Below, piece by piece: positions 19,446 to 30,552 of a stretch of 64,000 nucleotides of DNA. The DNA comes from an uncultured Clostridia bacterium. Its GTDB lineage: Bacteria > Bacillota > Clostridia > TANB77 > CAG-508. The notes under the pieces were generated by a model. The model did not search any database. It was given only the letters and a program-made list of their open reading frames with translations, and was not told the origin of the DNA. Position 1 is the first letter of the stretch, and each line of letters opens with the position of its first letter. The stretch is from assembly GCA_934177485.1 (NCBI GenBank), contig CAKPPF010000001.1, positions 62,001 to 126,000 on the forward strand, read 5' to 3'. The position numbers and the translations under genes are program-made.

Positions 19446-19534
19446 GAACAAAACGACATAAATTGCCTTTTGTTCTCGCCAATTTGAGTTTCCGAATAAA
19501 ATAAGAAAATCTTAAAGGCAGTAGCGATTATAAC
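19446..19534. repeat. Dispersed repeat core inside oriC
   Basis: CTCGCCAATTTGAGTTTCCG, then AATAAAATAAGAAAATC TTAAAGGCAGTAGCGATTATA, a somewhat diverged copy of the core seen at 16431. It interrupts the leader between the dnaA promoter candidate and the proximal DnaA boxes. Confidence 0.7.
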
Positions 19535-19611
19535 TTTTTTATATACTTATCAACATTTTATCCACCCTATGTGGATAACTTTGTTGATAACTCATTTATA
19601 AGGAGATAGAA

Positions 19612-20934
19612 ATGAATAGGGATGAACTTGAACTTCTAAACAATGCAAAAGAATTATTAAAAGAAGAAATAAGCAACATATCTTTTATTACTTGGATCAA
19701 TCCTTTAGAAATTAAAGAAATGACAGATAAAAAAATTGTTCTTTTAGTAACTTCAACATTTCAAAAAGATGTAATTGAAAAAAAATATCTTGATTTAATT
19801 TCTAATACTTTTAAATATTTGACAAATAAAGATTATGAAATTTCAACATATTGTACAGAAAAAGGAGCAGAAAATAGTAGTGTAACAAACACAAGAACTA
19901 TAAATTCTTCAACAGGCTTAAATCCAAATTATACATTTGATACATATGTTGTTGGTAATAATAACCGTTTCGCCCAAGCTGCAGCGCTTGCTGTAGCCGA
20001 AGCACCAGGTGCATCATATTTTCCACTTTTTTTATATGGTGGAGTAGGATTAGGTAAAACACACTTGATGCACGCAATAGGTAATCAAATATTACAGACT
20101 TTCTCTGATAAAAAGGTATTATATGTAACTTCTGAAAAATTCACAAATGAATTTATAAACTCAATTAAAGACAATAAGAATGAAGAGTTTAGAAATAAAT
20201 ATAGAAATATGGATGTTTTACTAATAGACGATATTCAATTTATTGCAGGAAAGAAACAAGTTCAAGAGGAATTTTTCCATACATTTAACACATTGAAAGA
20301 GAATAATTGCCAAATTATAATGTCTAGTGATAAGCCTCCAAAAGATATAGATAATTTAGAAGATAGATTAAAATCTAGATTCGAATGGGGACTAATAGCT
20401 GATGTATCAAATGCAGATTACGAAACTCGTTTAGCAATTTTAAGAAAAAAAGTTCAATTAGAAAATATAATTATCGATGATAATGTTTTATCTAATATCG
20501 CTATTAGGGTAGATTCAAATATTAGAGAACTTGAAGGAACATTAAATAAAATAGTAGCAAAAGCATCATTAACACATAGTCCAATATCTATGGAATTAGC
20601 TGAACAATGTATAAATGAAGTTATATCAAGAAAAGAAAAAGTAATATCAGCTGATTATATTCAAGAAGTAGTAGCGAAATACTTTAATATACCACAAAAA
20701 GATATAAAAAGTTCAAAACGTTCAAATGATATTGCTTATCCAAGACAAATTGCAATGTTTCTATGTAGAGATTTAGCTAATATGCCTTTTACAAAGATAG
20801 GTGATGAATTTGGAAAAAGAGATCATACAACTGTAATGCATGCTTGCTCAAAAATTGATACAGAAATAAGAACAAATAAAAACACAAAAGCAATTGTGGA
20901 TAGTGTGAAAAAAATTATAATAGAAAAAGAATAA
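19612..20934 (+). CDS. dnaA: Chromosomal replication initiator protein DnaA
   Basis: AAA+ initiator of 440 residues that binds DnaA boxes and opens the origin. Domain I (ISNISFITWINPLEI), a short linker, domain III with GGVGLGKTHLMHAIGNQ (Walker A), VLLIDDIQFI (Walker B) and SRFEWGLIADV, and domain IV with FTKIGDEFGKRDHTTVMHA, the box-binding signature, are all present. AAGGAGAT lies 6-7 nt before the ATG. The protein is near family length and first in the dnaA-dnaN-recF-gyrB arm. Confidence 0.97.
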   Translation: MNRDELELLNNAKELLKEEISNISFITWINPLEIKEMTDKKIVLLVTSTFQKDVIEKKYLDLISNTFKYLTNKDYEISTYCTEKGAENSSVTNTRTINSSTGLNPNYTFDTYVVGNNNRFAQAAALAVAEAPGASYFPLFLYGGVGLGKTHLMHAIGNQILQTFSDKKVLYVTSEKFTNEFINSIKDNKNEEFRNKYRNMDVLLIDDIQFIAGKKQVQEEFFHTFNTLKENNCQIIMSSDKPPKDIDNLEDRLKSRFEWGLIADVSNADYETRLAILRKKVQLENIIIDDNVLSNIAIRVDSNIRELEGTLNKIVAKASLTHSPISMELAEQCINEVISRKEKVISADYIQEVVAKYFNIPQKDIKSSKRSNDIAYPRQIAMFLCRDLANMPFTKIGDEFGKRDHTTVMHACSKIDTEIRTNKNTKAIVDSVKKIIIEKE

Positions 20935-21258
20935 TATAAATTTAAATGTTTTTTGATATTTTTCAAAAAAACTGTTTGTAGAAAAAAATGTTTGAAAAAA
21001 CAAATGCTTTTATTCTTACGGAACCAATAGAAAAGATATACACAATAAATTGTGAATTATGTGTTGATTAGTTGTTTAAAACTATAATATACACATTTTA
21101 AAATTTGAGTTGTGGATATGTATGTTAGTTTTACACAATATTATTAACAGTAATTTTGTTAGGGAAATAAACACTTTCAAAACTTTTACACATAATCCAC
21201 TGTACCTAATACTAATAATACTAAAAATATTATATATATTATAAAGGAGATGGCAGTT
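20935..21258 (+). other. oriC, downstream subregion between dnaA and dnaN
   Basis: About 320 bp without a gene. It holds several degenerate DnaA-box-like words: ATATACACA near 21036, TGTGGATAT (reverse) 21111-21119, TTTTACACA near 21130 and again near 21183. None is a perfect TTATCCACA. A split origin flanking dnaA is usual in Firmicutes, so this is likely the second half of oriC. Confidence 0.6.
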
Positions 21259-22374
21259 ATGAAAATAATTTGCGAAAAAGAAAAATTGCTTAAAGCAATT
21301 AATTCCGTAGTAAGAGGAGTTGCTACTAAAACAACAATGCCTATACTAGAAGGAATATTAATTCAAACTAATGATAATGAAATAAAATTAACAACATATG
21401 ATCTAGAAATAGGAATAGAATACATTATAGAAAGTACAGTAGAAGAACAAGGAAGTACAGTAGTAAATGCAATAATGTTTAGCGAAATAATAAGAAAGTT
21501 ACCTGATACACAAATAAGTATAACTGTTAATGAAAATAATTTATTAGTAATTGAATGTGAAGGATCTTTATATAAATTAGCAACAATGAATCCAGATGAA
21601 TTTCCTGAACTTCCTAAAATAAATATAGAAAATTCTATAGAACTTGAACAAAAAATATTAAAAAGTATGGTAAGAAAAACAATTTTTGCTGTAAGTATGG
21701 AAGAAAATAGACCTGTTTTTACAGGATGCTTATTTGAAATTGTTAATAATAAAATTAATGTTGTTGCAGTTGATGGATTTAGACTAGCATGGGCAAGTAA
21801 TTATTTAGAGAAAAAAAATAATGATTTTAAGGCTGTAATTCCAGGAAAAACTTTAAATGAAGTAAATAAAATTATTACAGATTCATTTGATTTAATTAAA
21901 ATAGGCGTTTCAAAAAATCAAGCCTTATTTCAAATGGAAAACTGTAAAATTGTTACAAGACTATTAGATGGTGAATTTTTAAATTATTCAAGTGTAATAC
22001 CAAAAAATTGGGAAACAAGAATAAGAGCCAATAAAAGAGATTTACAAGAATGCTTCGAAAGGGTAAGTTTAATATCAGCATCAGCTGTTGAAAAAGAAAA
22101 AAAGTATCCTGTAAAAGTAAGAATAGAAGTAGGAAGAATTGTTATTTCTTGTACAAATCAAACAGGTGATGCTAAAGAAGAATTGTTTTTAGAAACACAG
22201 GGAAAAGAATTAGAGGCAGGATTTAATCCTAAGTATTTTTTAGATGCTTTAAAAGTTATCGACGATGAAGAAATATTTGTTGATTTTGGAACAAGTGTAT
22301 CTCCAAGTGTAATTAGACCAATAGAAAATGAAGATTATACATATATGATTTTACCAATAAGATTGAAGGATTAA
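21259..22374 (+). CDS. dnaN: DNA polymerase III beta sliding clamp
   Basis: Ring-forming processivity clamp, 371 residues, with the three beta-clamp repeats in order (MKIICEKEKLLKAIN, ELEQKILKSMVRKTIF, NKRDLQECFERVSLIS) and the C-terminal MILPIRL typical of the family. The start at 21259 is preferred because AAAGGAG is 9 nt upstream of it and touches the earlier ATG at 21250. The stop is followed after one base by the recF start. Confidence 0.96.
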   Translation: MKIICEKEKLLKAINSVVRGVATKTTMPILEGILIQTNDNEIKLTTYDLEIGIEYIIESTVEEQGSTVVNAIMFSEIIRKLPDTQISITVNENNLLVIECEGSLYKLATMNPDEFPELPKINIENSIELEQKILKSMVRKTIFAVSMEENRPVFTGCLFEIVNNKINVVAVDGFRLAWASNYLEKKNNDFKAVIPGKTLNEVNKIITDSFDLIKIGVSKNQALFQMENCKIVTRLLDGEFLNYSSVIPKNWETRIRANKRDLQECFERVSLISASAVEKEKKYPVKVRIEVGRIVISCTNQTGDAKEELFLETQGKELEAGFNPKYFLDALKVIDDEEIFVDFGTSVSPSVIRPIENEDYTYMILPIRLKD

Positions 22375-22375
22375 A

Positions 22376-23455
22376 ATGTATATAAAAAATATTAAGTTAC
22401 AAAATTTTAGAAATTATATTAAACAAGAAATTACACTAGAAAAAGGTATTAATTTATTTTATGGAAATAATGCGCAAGGAAAAACTAATGTCATTGAAAG
22501 TATTTTCTTGTGTAGTATAGGAAAATCTTTTAGAGCAAAAAAAGATAAGGAATTGATTAATTTTGAAAAAAATAATTTGTTTTTAGAAATAAATTATGAA
22601 AAAAAAGATAGAACAGGAAAAATAAAATATTTAATACAGAACGATAATAAAGAAATATTTGTAAATGATATAAAGCTAAAAAAACTTAGTGAGCTTTTAG
22701 GAAATATAAATATTGTATTATTTTCTCCTGAAGATATAAATATTATAAAAGATGGACCTGATAAAAGAAGAAGATTTTTAAATATTTTAATTAGTCAATT
22801 AAGACCAAATTATGTGTATGTTTATAATTTATATCAAAAAACATTAGAACAAAAAAATACATATTTGAAAAAAATAACAATAGATAGAAAAGATGATGAT
22901 TTATTAAACATATATGATGAAAAATTAGCCGAATATGCAGAAGTAATTAATAAATATAGAAATGAATTTATTAACAAGTTAAAAGAAAAAATAGAAAATA
23001 TTCATAAAAATGTAACAGAAGAGAAAGAAACACTAAAAATTAAATATATATCAGATTGCTATGAAAAAGAAAAATATTTATTAGCACTAAAGAGTAATAG
23101 AGAAAAAGATATAGAAAGAGGATTTACAAGTTGTGGTGTACATAGAGATGATATATATTTTTTTATAAATGGAAAAAAAGTAGAAGTTTTTGGCTCACAA
23201 GGTCAACAAAGAACTACAATTTTGACACTTAAACTGGCAGAATTAGAAGTAATAAAAGATGAGATAGGTGAAAGCCCAGTATTATTACTAGATGATTTTA
23301 TGTCAGAATTAGATAACAATAGAAAAATGAATTTTTTAAAAAATATAAAAAATACTCAAATTATAATAACATGTACAGATGAAATTAACATAGAAAATAT
23401 AAATATTAATAAGTTTATTGTGAACAATGGACAAGTTTTAAGAAATAACACTTGA
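22376..23455 (+). CDS. recF: DNA replication and repair protein RecF
   Basis: SMC-like ABC ATPase of 359 residues that loads RecA at gaps. It has LQNFRNY near the N-terminus, Walker A GNNAQGKTN, the signature segment FGSQGQQRTTILTLKLAE, and Walker B LLLDDFMSELD. It starts 1 nt after dnaN with its ribosome binding site inside dnaN, so the pair is coupled. The S4-domain gene often found between dnaN and recF in Firmicutes is absent, as is remB before gyrB. Confidence 0.95.
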   Translation: MYIKNIKLQNFRNYIKQEITLEKGINLFYGNNAQGKTNVIESIFLCSIGKSFRAKKDKELINFEKNNLFLEINYEKKDRTGKIKYLIQNDNKEIFVNDIKLKKLSELLGNINIVLFSPEDINIIKDGPDKRRRFLNILISQLRPNYVYVYNLYQKTLEQKNTYLKKITIDRKDDDLLNIYDEKLAEYAEVINKYRNEFINKLKEKIENIHKNVTEEKETLKIKYISDCYEKEKYLLALKSNREKDIERGFTSCGVHRDDIYFFINGKKVEVFGSQGQQRTTILTLKLAELEVIKDEIGESPVLLLDDFMSELDNNRKMNFLKNIKNTQIIITCTDEINIENININKFIVNNGQVLRNNT

Positions 23456-23499
23456 TTTTTTGTTTAATTTAAATATATAATAAAAGCGAAATAACTTAG

Positions 23500-25443
<1,944 letters not shown>

Positions 25444-25448
25444 AACAA

Positions 25449-25503
25449 ATAGATTTAAGTTTAAGAATGAAATTAGGAAATCTTAAGCGGACTAGTGATT
25501 AAT
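25449..25503. repeat. Decayed copy of the dispersed repeat core
   Basis: GATTTAAGTTTAAGAATG, then AAATTAGGAAATCTTAAG and CTAGTGATTA follow the same order as the core at 16434, with several substitutions. Confidence 0.55.
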
Positions 25504-25527
25504 ATATTAAAAAAATAATACATAAAT

Positions 25528-25560
25528 AAGAAATAGCGAAGAAAAACTTCGCTATTTCTT
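25528..25560 (+). terminator. Hairpin terminator after gyrB
   Basis: A perfect 14-bp stem, AAGAAATAGCGAAG (25528-25541) with 25547-25560, around a 5-nt A loop. The following U-tract is weak (ATCTAT), but the stem is strong and lies 85 bp after gyrB. Confidence 0.75.
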
Positions 25561-26010
25561 ATCTATAAAGCTAATATTAATCGCAGTTAAAACCAATGCA
25601 CATAATTACACACCTGATAAACATTACTGTTTAAGCAAGCATTACACCACACACACTAATCACTCACTCGAATATAAAAACACCAATAAAAACGAACTTC
25701 CTCCACATGGGAATAAAATTCACCCTTAAAAGATATAAATATACTCTTAACTTGAATATACAACATATAATTTAACCAATCAAAATTAGCTTACATACAC
25801 ATTGCACACTCGTACGTCCAACATATGAATACCTGCTAAAAGCATACATATATTTTAGTCCGAAAGATAAAAAGCCATATGACCTAAAATCCATCTTGGT
25901 TTAACTAATATTAACCTTATAATAATATTATATACAACGATAAAAAAAATATACATATTTATTTTTAATAAATAAAAAATAAATATAATTAGGATAAAAA
26001 AATAAGCCAT
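25561..26010. other. Gene-free segment with A+C-rich plus strand
   Basis: No gene or RNA is recognised. From about 25570 to 25910 the plus strand is unusually rich in A and C (for example CACCACACACACTAATCACT) and low in G, unlike the T-rich or A/G-rich DNA elsewhere. The minus strand has short frames only, without a ribosome binding site. It may be a decayed gene or an unrecognised non-coding RNA; neither is supported. Confidence 0.4.
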
Positions 26011-26012
26011 TT

Positions 26013-26087
26013 TCTAAAGAGCGACATGAAGTTGATTTTTCCTATATAAAAAGAAAAGTGTGGCAAAGCCACTTTTCTTTTTAGTGT
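26013..26087. repeat. Dispersed repeat fragment with GTGGC palindrome
   Basis: GAGCGACATGAAGTTGATTT, TTCCTATATAAAAAGAAAAG, then GTGTGGCAAAGCCAC with an AAGAAAAG/CTTTTCTTTT extension forming a long hairpin. It matches modules at 9780 and 16545. Confidence 0.6.
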
Positions 26088-26117
26088 TTAGTGTCGAAAA
26101 ATAGCAGAAAAAAATAA

Positions 26118-26145
26118 TTGACAAAAAAATAAAATATTATATAAT
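26118..26145 (+). promoter_or_regulatory. Promoter of the VirB4 operon
   Basis: TTGACA (26118-26123), a 16-bp spacer and TATAAT (26140-26145) match the sigma-A consensus. The first gene starts at 26230 after CCAAGGAG. Confidence 0.65.
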
Positions 26146-26229
26146 AAAAATATAAAAATTTTAATTCAAATAAATTTAAATTTATTTCAAAAATTCTAAA
26201 AATTTCTAAAAAATTTCCAAGGAGAAAAA

Positions 26230-26763
26230 ATGATAAAAATAAATAATGTAAAACAATGGCTACCTATTAAGGAGTTTTTTAATAATGGAATTATTAAATT
26301 AAAAAATAATAATTATGTAAAAATTATTAAAGTACAACCTATTAATTATGAATTAAAATCAGAATTTGAGAAAAAAACAATTTTAAATTCTTATAAAACA
26401 TTTTTAAAAAATTGCAATTTTGATATTCAAATTATAATTCAAAGTAATAAAGAAGATATATCTTCCAATATAAAAATAATTAAAGAAAAAGAAAAATCTG
26501 AAAAAAATAATTTTATCAAAGATATAATGGAAAAATATATTAATTATTTAAAAAAACAAAATAAAGAAAATTTATCATCATCAAAAAGTTTTTATATTCT
26601 AATAAATGAAAAAAAATCCCAAGAAAATGAAGAAAAAATATTTAAAGAATTAAAGGATAAATATTTAAAAATAAAAGAAGCATTGTCTAGATGTGGCAAT
26701 TTTATATGTGAGATAGAAAGCAAAGAAGAAATAAAAAATATTTTTAAAAATTATTTTAAATAA
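26230..26763 (+). CDS. TraC-N/VirB4 N-domain-like protein
   Basis: A 177-residue Lys/Asn/Ile-rich protein without membrane segments. The segment YVKIIKVQPINYELKSEFEK, then TILNSYKTFLKNCNFDIQ and IQSNKED, and the later LSRCGNFICEIES near the C-terminus resemble the N-terminal TraC-like domain found with VirB4 ATPases in Gram-positive and related type IV secretion loci. It precedes the VirB4-like ATPase by 11 nt. The two may represent a VirB4 split into N-domain and motor, or a separate docking subunit. Recognition is by pattern only; it could be a lineage-specific accessory protein. Confidence 0.55.
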   Translation: MIKINNVKQWLPIKEFFNNGIIKLKNNNYVKIIKVQPINYELKSEFEKKTILNSYKTFLKNCNFDIQIIIQSNKEDISSNIKIIKEKEKSEKNNFIKDIMEKYINYLKKQNKENLSSSKSFYILINEKKSQENEEKIFKELKDKYLKIKEALSRCGNFICEIESKEEIKNIFKNYFK

Positions 26764-26774
26764 AAGGAGAAAAA

Positions 26775-28613
26775 ATGCAATTAAAAAAATATATATTTAA
26801 TAAAGAAATAAAAAAAGACTTTTTAGAAATAGAAAAAGGAAAAATAGATTTAAATGATGAAATATTACCAACATATATTAATTTAAAAAATCCAAAATTT
26901 TTTGAAATAGAAAATAAATTTTATTCTGGTGTAATAATTTATAATTATAATAAGGAATATGAAAATATAATATTAAAAAATTTAATAAATTCAAATTTAA
27001 ATATTAATATTTCTATTTTTTATGAAAAAAAGGATTCTAATAAAGCAATAAAAGAATTAACGTATTTAATTGGAAACAATAATATAGAAATTACTGAAAA
27101 TCAAAATGCACAAACAGAACTTGTTGCGTTCTCAAATAATGATGCCAAATATATAAGAAGACAAATTCAACTTGAAAACGAAGAATTATATTTTTTATAT
27201 ATTTATATTGTAATATATGACAAAAATATAATTGAATTAGAAAGTAATTTAAATAAATTAGAAAATATTTTATTATCAAGTGGATTAAATTATAAAAAAT
27301 CATATTTTAGGCAAGAACAAACATTTATATCATGTTTGCCAATTTTTGAAAATAATATCGATATAAAAAATGTGGCAAAAAGAAATATTTTAACATCTGG
27401 TCTTGTATCTACATATCCATTTATTTCATCTACAATATTTGATGAAAAAGGAATATATATAGGAAATAATATAAAAAATAATTCTCTGGTTTTTATAGAT
27501 AGATTTAATAACGAAAAATATAAAAATGCAAATATATGTATATTTGGAACAAGTGGAGCTGGAAAATCTTTTTTTACTAAAATATTAATTTTAAGAAGTA
27601 GATTATTTGGAATAGAGCAATTTATTATTGATCCAGAAAGAGAATATATAAATATTTGCAAAAAACTAAATGGAACATTATTAAAAATTGGACCAGCATC
27701 TAATACATATATAAATGTTTTAGATATAAGAGAAGAAAGTATAGAAGAAGATAGTCATGGATATTTATCAACTAAAATTAATAAATTAATTGGATTTTTT
27801 AATTTGATTTTTGGAAACATGTCTGAAGAAGAAAAATCAATATTAGAAGAAAAAATAGTAGAATGTTATAAATTAAAAAATATTACATTTCAAGATAAAT
27901 CATTATATAAATTTAAAAATAATAAAAAAATATTTAAGGAATCTAAAGATATGCCAATATTAGAGGACTTATATAATGTTTTAAAAAAAGACGAAAAGTG
28001 TAAAATGTTTAAAATAAAATTAATGCCATTTGTAAAAGGGTCTTTAAATTTTTTTAATAATTATACAAATGTAAATTTAAATAATAATTTAATTGTTGCA
28101 GATATTTATGAATTAGGAGAAGAAAATTTAAAATATGGTTTATTTATTTTTACAGATTTATTTTGGGATAAAATAAAAAAAGATAGAAAAACAAAAAAAT
28201 CAATCTATTTAGATGAAATATGGAGATTAATAGGAGTAACTTCTAATAAGGAAGTAGCTAGTTTTATATATAAAATATTTAAAACAATAAGAAAATATGG
28301 AGGAAGTAGTGTTGCTATAACACAAGATGTATCAGATTTGTTTAGCTTGGAAAAAGGTATATATGGAAAAAGCATAATAAATAATTCAGAGATAAAATTA
28401 CTTTTTTCTTTAGAAGAAGAAAATATAAAAACATTATCTATGTATAGTAATTTAACAGAAAAAGAAAAATTAGAAATAAAATCATTAAAAAGAGGAGAAT
28501 GTTTAATGTTCGTTGGAGAAAATCATATACTTGCAAAAATTGAGGCTGACGAATATGAAAAAAACATAGTAATAGAAGATAAAGATGATAACAGTAATAA
28601 CAGCAATAAATAA
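26775..28613 (+). CDS. VirB4-family type IV secretion ATPase
   Basis: Large hexameric ATPase of type IV secretion/conjugation machines, 612 residues. Walker A is FGTSGAGKSFFTK (about 257-269), followed by IIDPEREY, typical of the VirB4/TraC branch; Walker B is SIYLDEIWRL (about 476-485) and the RecA-like sensor segment is VAITQDVSDLF. The N-terminal 250 residues contain the pre-ATPase domain with RRQIQLENEELYFLYIYI. AAGGAG precedes the ATG and the 3' end overlaps the next gene by 29 nt. The operon lacks relaxase and integrase genes. Confidence 0.85.
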   Translation: MQLKKYIFNKEIKKDFLEIEKGKIDLNDEILPTYINLKNPKFFEIENKFYSGVIIYNYNKEYENIILKNLINSNLNINISIFYEKKDSNKAIKELTYLIGNNNIEITENQNAQTELVAFSNNDAKYIRRQIQLENEELYFLYIYIVIYDKNIIELESNLNKLENILLSSGLNYKKSYFRQEQTFISCLPIFENNIDIKNVAKRNILTSGLVSTYPFISSTIFDEKGIYIGNNIKNNSLVFIDRFNNEKYKNANICIFGTSGAGKSFFTKILILRSRLFGIEQFIIDPEREYINICKKLNGTLLKIGPASNTYINVLDIREESIEEDSHGYLSTKINKLIGFFNLIFGNMSEEEKSILEEKIVECYKLKNITFQDKSLYKFKNNKKIFKESKDMPILEDLYNVLKKDEKCKMFKIKLMPFVKGSLNFFNNYTNVNLNNNLIVADIYELGEENLKYGLFIFTDLFWDKIKKDRKTKKSIYLDEIWRLIGVTSNKEVASFIYKIFKTIRKYGGSSVAITQDVSDLFSLEKGIYGKSIINNSEIKLLFSLEEENIKTLSMYSNLTEKEKLEIKSLKRGECLMFVGENHILAKIEADEYEKNIVIEDKDDNSNNSNK

Positions 28614-29565
28614 TAAAAAAATATACGATGAAATAAAAATAAATAAGAACATAAAAATTATTTATAAAAATATTCAATATAAAGAAGGAATAATTGAATT
28701 ATTAGAAAAAAAAGAAATAAAACAAAAAATTGATTATATAATTTTAAATGAAAATTTATCTGGACAAATAAAAATAATAGAACTAAAAAATAAATTAAAA
28801 AAAATAAATAATAAAATAAAAATAATTATTATATTAAATAAAAAAAATAAGAAAAAGGAGAATTATTATAAAAAAAATAATATTAAATATATTTATGAAG
28901 TCGAATTTAAAAATAATAAATTATTAGAAAAAATAAGTACAGAAAATAAAGTAATAGGAATAACAGGATATTGTGGAAGTGGAAAAACAATTAATATGTT
29001 ATTAATATGTAAATTATTATCACAAAATAAAAAAGTAATAATTGTTGAAGAAAATAGCAATCTTCTTGATTTGTTTAAAAAGAAAAATGAAAAAAATGAA
29101 ATTATTAAAATTGAAAAAAACTTATATTTATTAAATATTAAATTTTTAAATACAAAAGAAAAAATTAATTATTTTAATATTATTAATAAAATTAATTTAA
29201 TAAAAAATAATTATGATTATATTTTTATAGAAATAAAAAATATTTATTCATATAATTTTTATAAAGAATTAATAAATAAAAATATTTTTATATTAAATAG
29301 TAATTTACTAGAAATAATTAAAAATAAAAAAACAATTAATTGTTTTATACAGAAAGAAAAAAACATAAATGTAATTTTAAATAATTATAATGAAAATTCA
29401 ATAAGTGAAAAATTATTAAAAAATAATTTTAATAATAAAATTGAAATTATAGAAAAATTAAAAACAAATAAAAAATATAATTTAATTATAAATAATTATT
29501 TTAATATTAATTTATTAGATAATAATACTAAAAATAAAATTAAGAAAATAATTAAGAATATTTAA
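28585..29565 (+). CDS. CpaE/TadZ-like P-loop protein
   Basis: A 326-residue protein with a P-loop GITGYCGSGKTINML (Walker A 128-135) after a ~120-residue N-terminal region of alternating strands and helices (YIILNENLSG, KIKIIIILN) that looks like a degenerate receiver domain. The order pseudo-receiver plus MinD/ParA-like ATPase recalls CpaE/TadZ, which place pili or secretion machines at a cell site. Asn, Ile and Lys make up most residues, the most extreme AT bias of the window. It overlaps virB4 by 29 nt and so is probably translationally coupled. The family call is tentative; it could be another P-loop NTPase. Confidence 0.5.
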   Translation: MITVITAINNKKIYDEIKINKNIKIIYKNIQYKEGIIELLEKKEIKQKIDYIILNENLSGQIKIIELKNKLKKINNKIKIIIILNKKNKKKENYYKKNNIKYIYEVEFKNNKLLEKISTENKVIGITGYCGSGKTINMLLICKLLSQNKKVIIVEENSNLLDLFKKKNEKNEIIKIEKNLYLLNIKFLNTKEKINYFNIINKINLIKNNYDYIFIEIKNIYSYNFYKELINKNIFILNSNLLEIIKNKKTINCFIQKEKNINVILNNYNENSISEKLLKNNFNNKIEIIEKLKTNKKYNLIINNYFNINLLDNNTKNKIKKIIKNI

Positions 29566-29576
29566 GGAGAATATAA

Positions 29577-30326
29577 ATGGATATTAATATTGAACAAGAA
29601 AAAAATCAAAAAAACGAAAAACAAAGTAAAACAGAAAAATTAATAGATAATGAAGTTACTGAAAAGGGACAGAATCAATTTTTGCAAACAACACTTGGAA
29701 AAACAATAAATACTGCAATTGATATAGGACTAAGAACAATAATGCCAAGCATGGTGGAAGAACAAATTATTGACATAAAAAATGTTTTGTTAACATGTGG
29801 ATTAAAAGAAGGCATAAATACAGCAATAAAAAATGCTATTGATTTTGGAAAAAGTACATTAGGAATTGTTACTGGAAAATTTGAAAATTTATCTCAGGTT
29901 CATAATGCTGTAAAAAAGGGTGGAATAATAGACGGAGTTTCTGATGTATTAGATAATGTTGTAAATTCTGCAAGCAAAAACAAACTAATAAGTAAAGGAA
30001 CAGCAAGATTTATAAAGAAAGGAAAAAATGCAATTTTAGATACAGTTTCTAATAATATTGAAGATAAATTCTTAGATGACGTACATTCATTGGAAAAGGT
30101 AAGTAAATATATTTCTAATTGGAAGTATTATTATAATTTAAAAGATTTGCCTGGAATGGAAAAAGAATTTAATAAATTAAAAAAACAATTATCTACAGTC
30201 GTGGCTCTAGAAAGTACAATATCAGAGGCAAAACAAATTGAAAACTTACATAATTTAATAAAAAATAAAGGAATAAATTATAGACTATCTGAAGAAGAGA
30301 AAAAACTAATTGAGATATTAAAATAA
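29577..30326 (+). CDS. Conserved-looking protein of unknown function in the VirB4 operon
   Basis: Not recognised. It has 249 residues, with a charged N-terminus (about 1-35), a central Gly/Ala/Asn-containing helical region (LGKTINTAIDIGLRTIMP, GLKEGINTAIKNAIDFG, GIIDGVSDVLDNVVNSASKN) with roughly repeated amphipathic helices, and a charged C-terminal part that may form a coiled coil (MEKEFNKLKKQL). There is no signal peptide or clear membrane segment. Codon use is less extreme than in the preceding gene. AAGGAG precedes the ATG, 11 nt after the previous stop, and a terminator follows, so it closes the operon. It may be a structural or secreted component of the T4SS-like machine; this is inference. 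Confidence 0.55.
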   Translation: MDINIEQEKNQKNEKQSKTEKLIDNEVTEKGQNQFLQTTLGKTINTAIDIGLRTIMPSMVEEQIIDIKNVLLTCGLKEGINTAIKNAIDFGKSTLGIVTGKFENLSQVHNAVKKGGIIDGVSDVLDNVVNSASKNKLISKGTARFIKKGKNAILDTVSNNIEDKFLDDVHSLEKVSKYISNWKYYYNLKDLPGMEKEFNKLKKQLSTVVALESTISEAKQIENLHNLIKNKGINYRLSEEEKKLIEILK

Positions 30327-30338
30327 AAATAGCATTTT

Positions 30339-30376
30339 AAATACACCGCACTTTCATATAAGGGGGGTGTATTTTT
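30339..30376 (+). terminator. Terminator of the VirB4 operon
   Basis: AAATACACC (30339-30347) pairs with GGTGTATTT (30366-30374), followed by TT. It lies 13 nt after the stop of the last gene. Confidence 0.7.
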
Positions 30377-30499
30377 GTCGAAGCCACTTTTCTTTTAACT
30401 ATAAAAAATTAACTTAAAAAAATGAGCATAAGTTAATAGACTAATTTTACGGAAACACAGTTTTTCGGAAATGTTTTTTTAAAAATATCATATGTTTTA

Positions 30500-30528
30500 T
30501 TGACATTAATTTACTAAAGAAATATAAT
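30500..30528 (+). promoter_or_regulatory. Promoter of the exopolysaccharide locus
   Basis: A consensus sigma-A promoter: TTGACA (30500-30505), 17-bp spacer, TATAAT (30523-30528). It precedes the LCP gene that opens the polysaccharide cluster. Confidence 0.8.
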
Positions 30529-30552
30529 TTATTCTGACGAACAATATCCAAA

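Larger units (their letters stand above)
19260..19611 (+). other. oriC, upstream subregion
   Basis: DnaA-box-like sites cluster here: TTATCCACA 19278-19286, TTTTCCACA 19299-19307, TTATCAACA 19547-19555, TTATCCACC 19558-19566, TGTGGATAA 19570-19578 (reverse) and TGTTGATAA 19582-19590 (reverse). The last four are packed just before the dnaA start. T-rich DNA between the two groups could be the unwinding element. One dispersed-repeat copy (19446-19534) is embedded. Position between rpmH and dnaA is the normal Firmicutes origin. Confidence 0.85.
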
